From: CAYJIL01 sp964370235
GTDB lineage: Bacteria > Bacteroidota > Bacteroidia > Bacteroidales > Rikenellaceae
Length of the DNA: 27,814 bases
NCBI GenBank assembly: GCA_964370235.1
Contig: CAYJIL010000022.1
Coordinates: 1 to 27,814 of the forward strand
Direction: 5' to 3'
This document shows positions 25,041-27,814 of this stretch, one piece after another. Both the position numbers and the translations under genes were made by a program. Below the pieces are notes generated by a model. That model made no database searches. It had not been told where the DNA came from and saw nothing but the letters and a program-made list of their open reading frames with translations. Positions within the stretch are counted from its first letter, which is position 1. Every line of letters starts with the position of its first letter.

Positions 25041-25048
25041 TATCTTTG
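25041..25048 (+). promoter_or_regulatory. -7 box of the S9 peptidase gene
   Basis: TATCTTTG fits TAnnTTTG exactly; the -33 region is poor (TATG at 20 nt). The start would fall near 25055, leaving a leader of about 26 nt before the ATG at 25081. This places the promoter inside the longest open frame, which argues against a start at 25006. Confidence 0.55.
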
Positions 25049-25080
25049 TATGTATTTTAAAATTGAAAACAAATTTTATA

Positions 25081-27714
25081 ATGAAGAAAATAATAGTAAC
25101 ATCGCTATTAGCGTTTTGTGCGCTAAATAGCTATGCTCAAAAACGCTCCCTAGAGTGGAGTGATGTAACGAGCTGGAATCGAATTACAGCAAAGCAATTG
25201 TCCGACGATGGCAAATATGTTGCAGTAGAGACAGCGCCATGGATAGGCGATGGAATTACAACCCTTTATGGAACAAATGGCAGCGAGCTAAAGAGTTTTG
25301 ATCGTGCACAAATCATCGACTTTACGAGCGAAGGTCTTTTGATGCTCAAAATTCAACCTGCCAAGGCACTAGTAGACTCTCTTACTCTAAAAAAGGTAAA
25401 GAAAGAGAAGATGCCTATGGCTGTGTTATGTGCATACAACCCAGCAGATGGTACAGTAATTAGTGTAGATTCGCTAGTAGACTACAAAACATCCGACAAA
25501 AATGGCTCGTGGCTTGCCTATCGCACAGGTAGCAAAAAGCAGCTACACGTAACCAACTTTGATGGCGAGCAGTTCGCTTTTGACGATGTCGACAAATATC
25601 AATTCTCAAAAGAAGAGGGTCGATTGATATTTAATCGTTTTGTTAAGGATTCAATATCTAGCGTAGGGGTGATTAACCTTAACAAGGCTAAGGTTGCATA
25701 CCAAATCAACCTAGAGAAAACCGATAAACTAAAGACCATTGCCGTAAACTCCAAAGGCGAAGGCGCTATTACTGTTGTTGGCGAAAACAAGGACGGTAGC
25801 CAAAATCACCTATATCTTACATCGGCTGATGGGCTAACCGAAATTAAGCCACTGGGCAATAACGCTATTATAAACGAGAATCTTTCGCCATACTTTAGCG
25901 AGAACGAGGAAGTGTTATACTTTGGTAGCTCGCAGCCCTATGAGGTTGCGGACAGCACAATACTCGATAGAGACAAGGCAAAGGTAGATGTTTGGGTGTG
26001 GGACGAGCCTAAACTCCAGAGCCAGCAGGTTGTCGATAGAGACAAGGATGCAAAGCGAGCATTTATTGCACAATATATAATTGACGATGCCAAGGTAATG
26101 AATATAAGTGGCGAGGAGTATCCGCTTGCAACCATCTCTGAGGGTGGCGAATATGCTCTTCTTCGCAACCTCGAGCCATACCAAATGGAGAGTATGTGGA
26201 AAGGCGTGCCAAGGTATGATGTAGCACTTATGAACCTATCAAATGGCAATACGGTAGCCATAGATAAAGGTATTCGAGGCGAATTTAACCTTACACCAAA
26301 TGGCAATTACCTATATTGGTATCAGCCATGTGATAGCTCTTGGTACTCCTATTCGGTAGCAAGTGGTAAGCAGCTAAAGCTAACTTCGCCCCAGAGCCTA
26401 GTGGCATATAACGAGCTTAACAGCACACCATCGTTGCCACGTAGCTATGGTGTAGCTTTTGTGAGCGAGGACGATCAAAAGGCATATGTTTATGACCGAT
26501 ATGATATTTGGGAACTAAGCCTCGATGCAAGTGCATCGCCACAAAGAATTACCAACGGTAGAGAGAACAAGATAACATATCGTGTAATAGATCTCGATAC
26601 TCAAAAGAGCGAGTATAGCAATGGTGATGAGCTGTTTTTGTCGCAGTTTAACGATGATACCAAAGAGAGCGGTTACTCTTCTATGAAGCTAGGTGCTAGC
26701 AACATGCCAAAGAGCCTTGTGATGGGTAAGTATCGCTATCTTGCGCCAACAAAGAGCAAAGATAGCGATGTGCTAATGTTTACAAGGGAGAATTTTGAGG
26801 AGTTCCCCGATGTTTATATTTCGGATATTGATTTTGCAGTAGATGCCACACAAATTACCCACCTAGTAAAACAGCAAGAGCCATTTGTGTGGGGTAGTGT
26901 CGAGCCAATTAGCTGGGTGTCGCTAGCAGGTGATACTTTGCGTGGTAACCTATACAAGCCACAAAATTATGAGGAGGGTAAAAAGTACCCTATGATATGT
27001 AATTTCTATGAGACAGATTCTGACAATCTGTATTCTTATCGCATGCCGCAGACCCACCGTTCGACTATCGATTACCACTACTATACAAGTAATGGGTATA
27101 TAATATTTAACCCCGATGTAAAGTACTATGATGGTTATCCCGGCGAGAGTTGCTATAACTCTATAATGCCCGGTATCACAAAAATTGTAGAGAGTGGTTG
27201 TGTCGATATTGAGAGAATTGGTGCACAAGGTCACAGTTGGGGTGGTTATCAGGTGGCATACCTAGCTACTCGCACCAACTTGTTTGCTGCTATTGAGTCG
27301 GGTGCTCCGGTAGTGAATATGTTTAGTGCCTATGGTGGAATTCGCTGGCAAACGGGCTTGAATCGTTCGTTCCAGTATGAAATGGGGCAGAGCCGAATAG
27401 GTGGTTCGATTTGGGAATATCCACTTCGTTATAGCGAAAACTCACCTATATTTACGATGGATAAGGTAACTACACCAATTCTTATTATGCATAACGATAT
27501 GGATGGCCATGTGCCTTGGTATCAGGGAATCGAGTATTTTATTTCGCTTCGCCGCCTAGGTAAGCCTGCTTGGATGTTGAATTATAATAATGAGCCACAT
27601 TGGCCTTTGAAGCAAGCCAATCAGCTCGATTTTCAAACTAAAATGGCGCAGTTTTTTGATTACTATTTGAAGGGTGAGCAGGAGATGCCAAAGTGGATGC
27701 GTGGTGATAAATAG
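25081..27714 (+). CDS. Secreted S9 (prolyl oligopeptidase) family peptidase
   Basis: Serine peptidase of the alpha/beta-hydrolase S9 family, likely cleaving short peptides in the periplasm. The open frame extends up to 25006, but the ATG at 25081 gives a clean signal peptide (MKKIIVTSLLAFCALNSYA) and lies after the predicted promoter, so I take 877 aa. Residues of about 30-620 form the beta-propeller-like N-terminal part, and the catalytic domain fills the C-terminal 230. The triad is visible: Ser719 in GHSWGGY, Asp808 in NDMDGHV, and His840 in NEPHWP. The substrate class (dipeptidyl or acylaminoacyl peptidase) cannot be decided. It is transcribed alone, following the gdhA terminator, and is followed by the terminal repeat array. 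Confidence 0.92.
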   Translation: MKKIIVTSLLAFCALNSYAQKRSLEWSDVTSWNRITAKQLSDDGKYVAVETAPWIGDGITTLYGTNGSELKSFDRAQIIDFTSEGLLMLKIQPAKALVDSLTLKKVKKEKMPMAVLCAYNPADGTVISVDSLVDYKTSDKNGSWLAYRTGSKKQLHVTNFDGEQFAFDDVDKYQFSKEEGRLIFNRFVKDSISSVGVINLNKAKVAYQINLEKTDKLKTIAVNSKGEGAITVVGENKDGSQNHLYLTSADGLTEIKPLGNNAIINENLSPYFSENEEVLYFGSSQPYEVADSTILDRDKAKVDVWVWDEPKLQSQQVVDRDKDAKRAFIAQYIIDDAKVMNISGEEYPLATISEGGEYALLRNLEPYQMESMWKGVPRYDVALMNLSNGNTVAIDKGIRGEFNLTPNGNYLYWYQPCDSSWYSYSVASGKQLKLTSPQSLVAYNELNSTPSLPRSYGVAFVSEDDQKAYVYDRYDIWELSLDASASPQRITNGRENKITYRVIDLDTQKSEYSNGDELFLSQFNDDTKESGYSSMKLGASNMPKSLVMGKYRYLAPTKSKDSDVLMFTRENFEEFPDVYISDIDFAVDATQITHLVKQQEPFVWGSVEPISWVSLAGDTLRGNLYKPQNYEEGKKYPMICNFYETDSDNLYSYRMPQTHRSTIDYHYYTSNGYIIFNPDVKYYDGYPGESCYNSIMPGITKIVESGCVDIERIGAQGHSWGGYQVAYLATRTNLFAAIESGAPVVNMFSAYGGIRWQTGLNRSFQYEMGQSRIGGSIWEYPLRYSENSPIFTMDKVTTPILIMHNDMDGHVPWYQGIEYFISLRRLGKPAWMLNYNNEPHWPLKQANQLDFQTKMAQFFDYYLKGEQEMPKWMRGDK

Positions 27715-27720
27715 GTAAGT

Positions 27721-27814
27721 GGTGGTGCGCTTTACTACCTCCCTCACGGTTGTTGAGGTTGTCGGTAGTACACTTTATCACCTCCCTCACGGCAGTGAAG
27801 GTCATCGGTAGTAC
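27721..27814. repeat. 43-bp tandem repeat running off the window end
   Basis: Unit 1 (27730-27772) and unit 2 (27773-27814, cut by the window) match at 34 of 42 positions, with a degenerate unit tail before them (27721-27729). Each unit carries a conserved CCTCCCTCACGG core and a GGTAGTAC end. Short stems form within a unit (CCTCA with TGAGG in unit 1; outer ACTACC with GGTAGT). The unit length is not a multiple of three, so it does not encode an in-frame protein repeat. Extent and copy number beyond the window are unknown. Confidence 0.75.

Noticed and set aside
25006..25080. N-terminal extension of the S9 peptidase frame to 25006
   Set aside because: It would put 25 residues before a normal signal peptide and start upstream of the predicted promoter box at 25041-25048; the ATG at 25081 is better.
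873..27714. Reassignment of TGA to an amino acid
   Set aside because: All recognised genes are full length under the standard code with no need for in-frame TGA; only avoidance as a stop is supported.
27721..27814. CRISPR array or integron attC array at the window end
   Set aside because: Units abut with no unique spacers, and the attC-type RYYYAAC/GTTRRRY boxes are not present; no cas or integrase gene nearby.

Overview
The window is a chromosomal segment of a member of the Bacteroidota, probably Bacteroidales. The evidence is a SusC/SusD pair, DUF4286 and DUF4199 proteins, Bacteroidetes-type promoters (TTTG, about 20 nt, TAnnTTTG), and almost complete absence of Shine-Dalgarno sequences. 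I cannot name the genus. I count 20 protein genes and one tRNA. There is no integrase, transposase, CRISPR array or phage gene; apart from the susCD locus this looks like core chromosome.

Layout. Bases 1-872 are an AT-rich, gene-free leader with candidate promoters and small hairpins. SusC- and SusD-like genes (873-5614, +) form a glycan-uptake pair and end at a strong terminator. A 381-nt convergent gap holds a perfect 23-bp inverted repeat. Minus-strand genes (5996-13062), in transcription order, are a short arginine decarboxylase, agmatinase, carboxyspermidine dehydrogenase and carboxyspermidine decarboxylase, followed without a visible terminator by a GH20 lipoprotein hexosaminidase. The first four supply every step needed to turn arginine into putrescine and then spermidine without S-adenosylmethionine; the amino donor, aspartate semialdehyde, comes from elsewhere. 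Next is a tRNA-Val(TAC), also on the minus strand, with a consensus promoter and a terminator.

From 13519 to 23389 (+) is a tightly packed, mostly housekeeping run: MazG, gamma-carbonic anhydrase-like protein, an unrecognised 522-aa protein, SerS, a polyprenyl-phosphate-type GT2, a ZIP metal transporter, a YciO/YrdC protein, DUF4199, DUF4286, a degenerate GH31-like secreted protein and Era. A hairpin terminator follows era. Glutamate dehydrogenase and a secreted S9 peptidase come next as separate units. The window ends inside a 43-bp tandem repeat that runs off the edge.

The most unusual signals are these: an 11-nt perfect anti-Shine-Dalgarno complement in front of the ZIP transporter; no TGA stop in 20 genes, with strong use of TAG, CTA leucine codons and CTAG; the GH31-like protein with its expected nucleophile motif altered; the compact arginine-to-spermidine operon joined to a hexosaminidase; and the terminal repeat. 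I found no clearly new multi-gene system.
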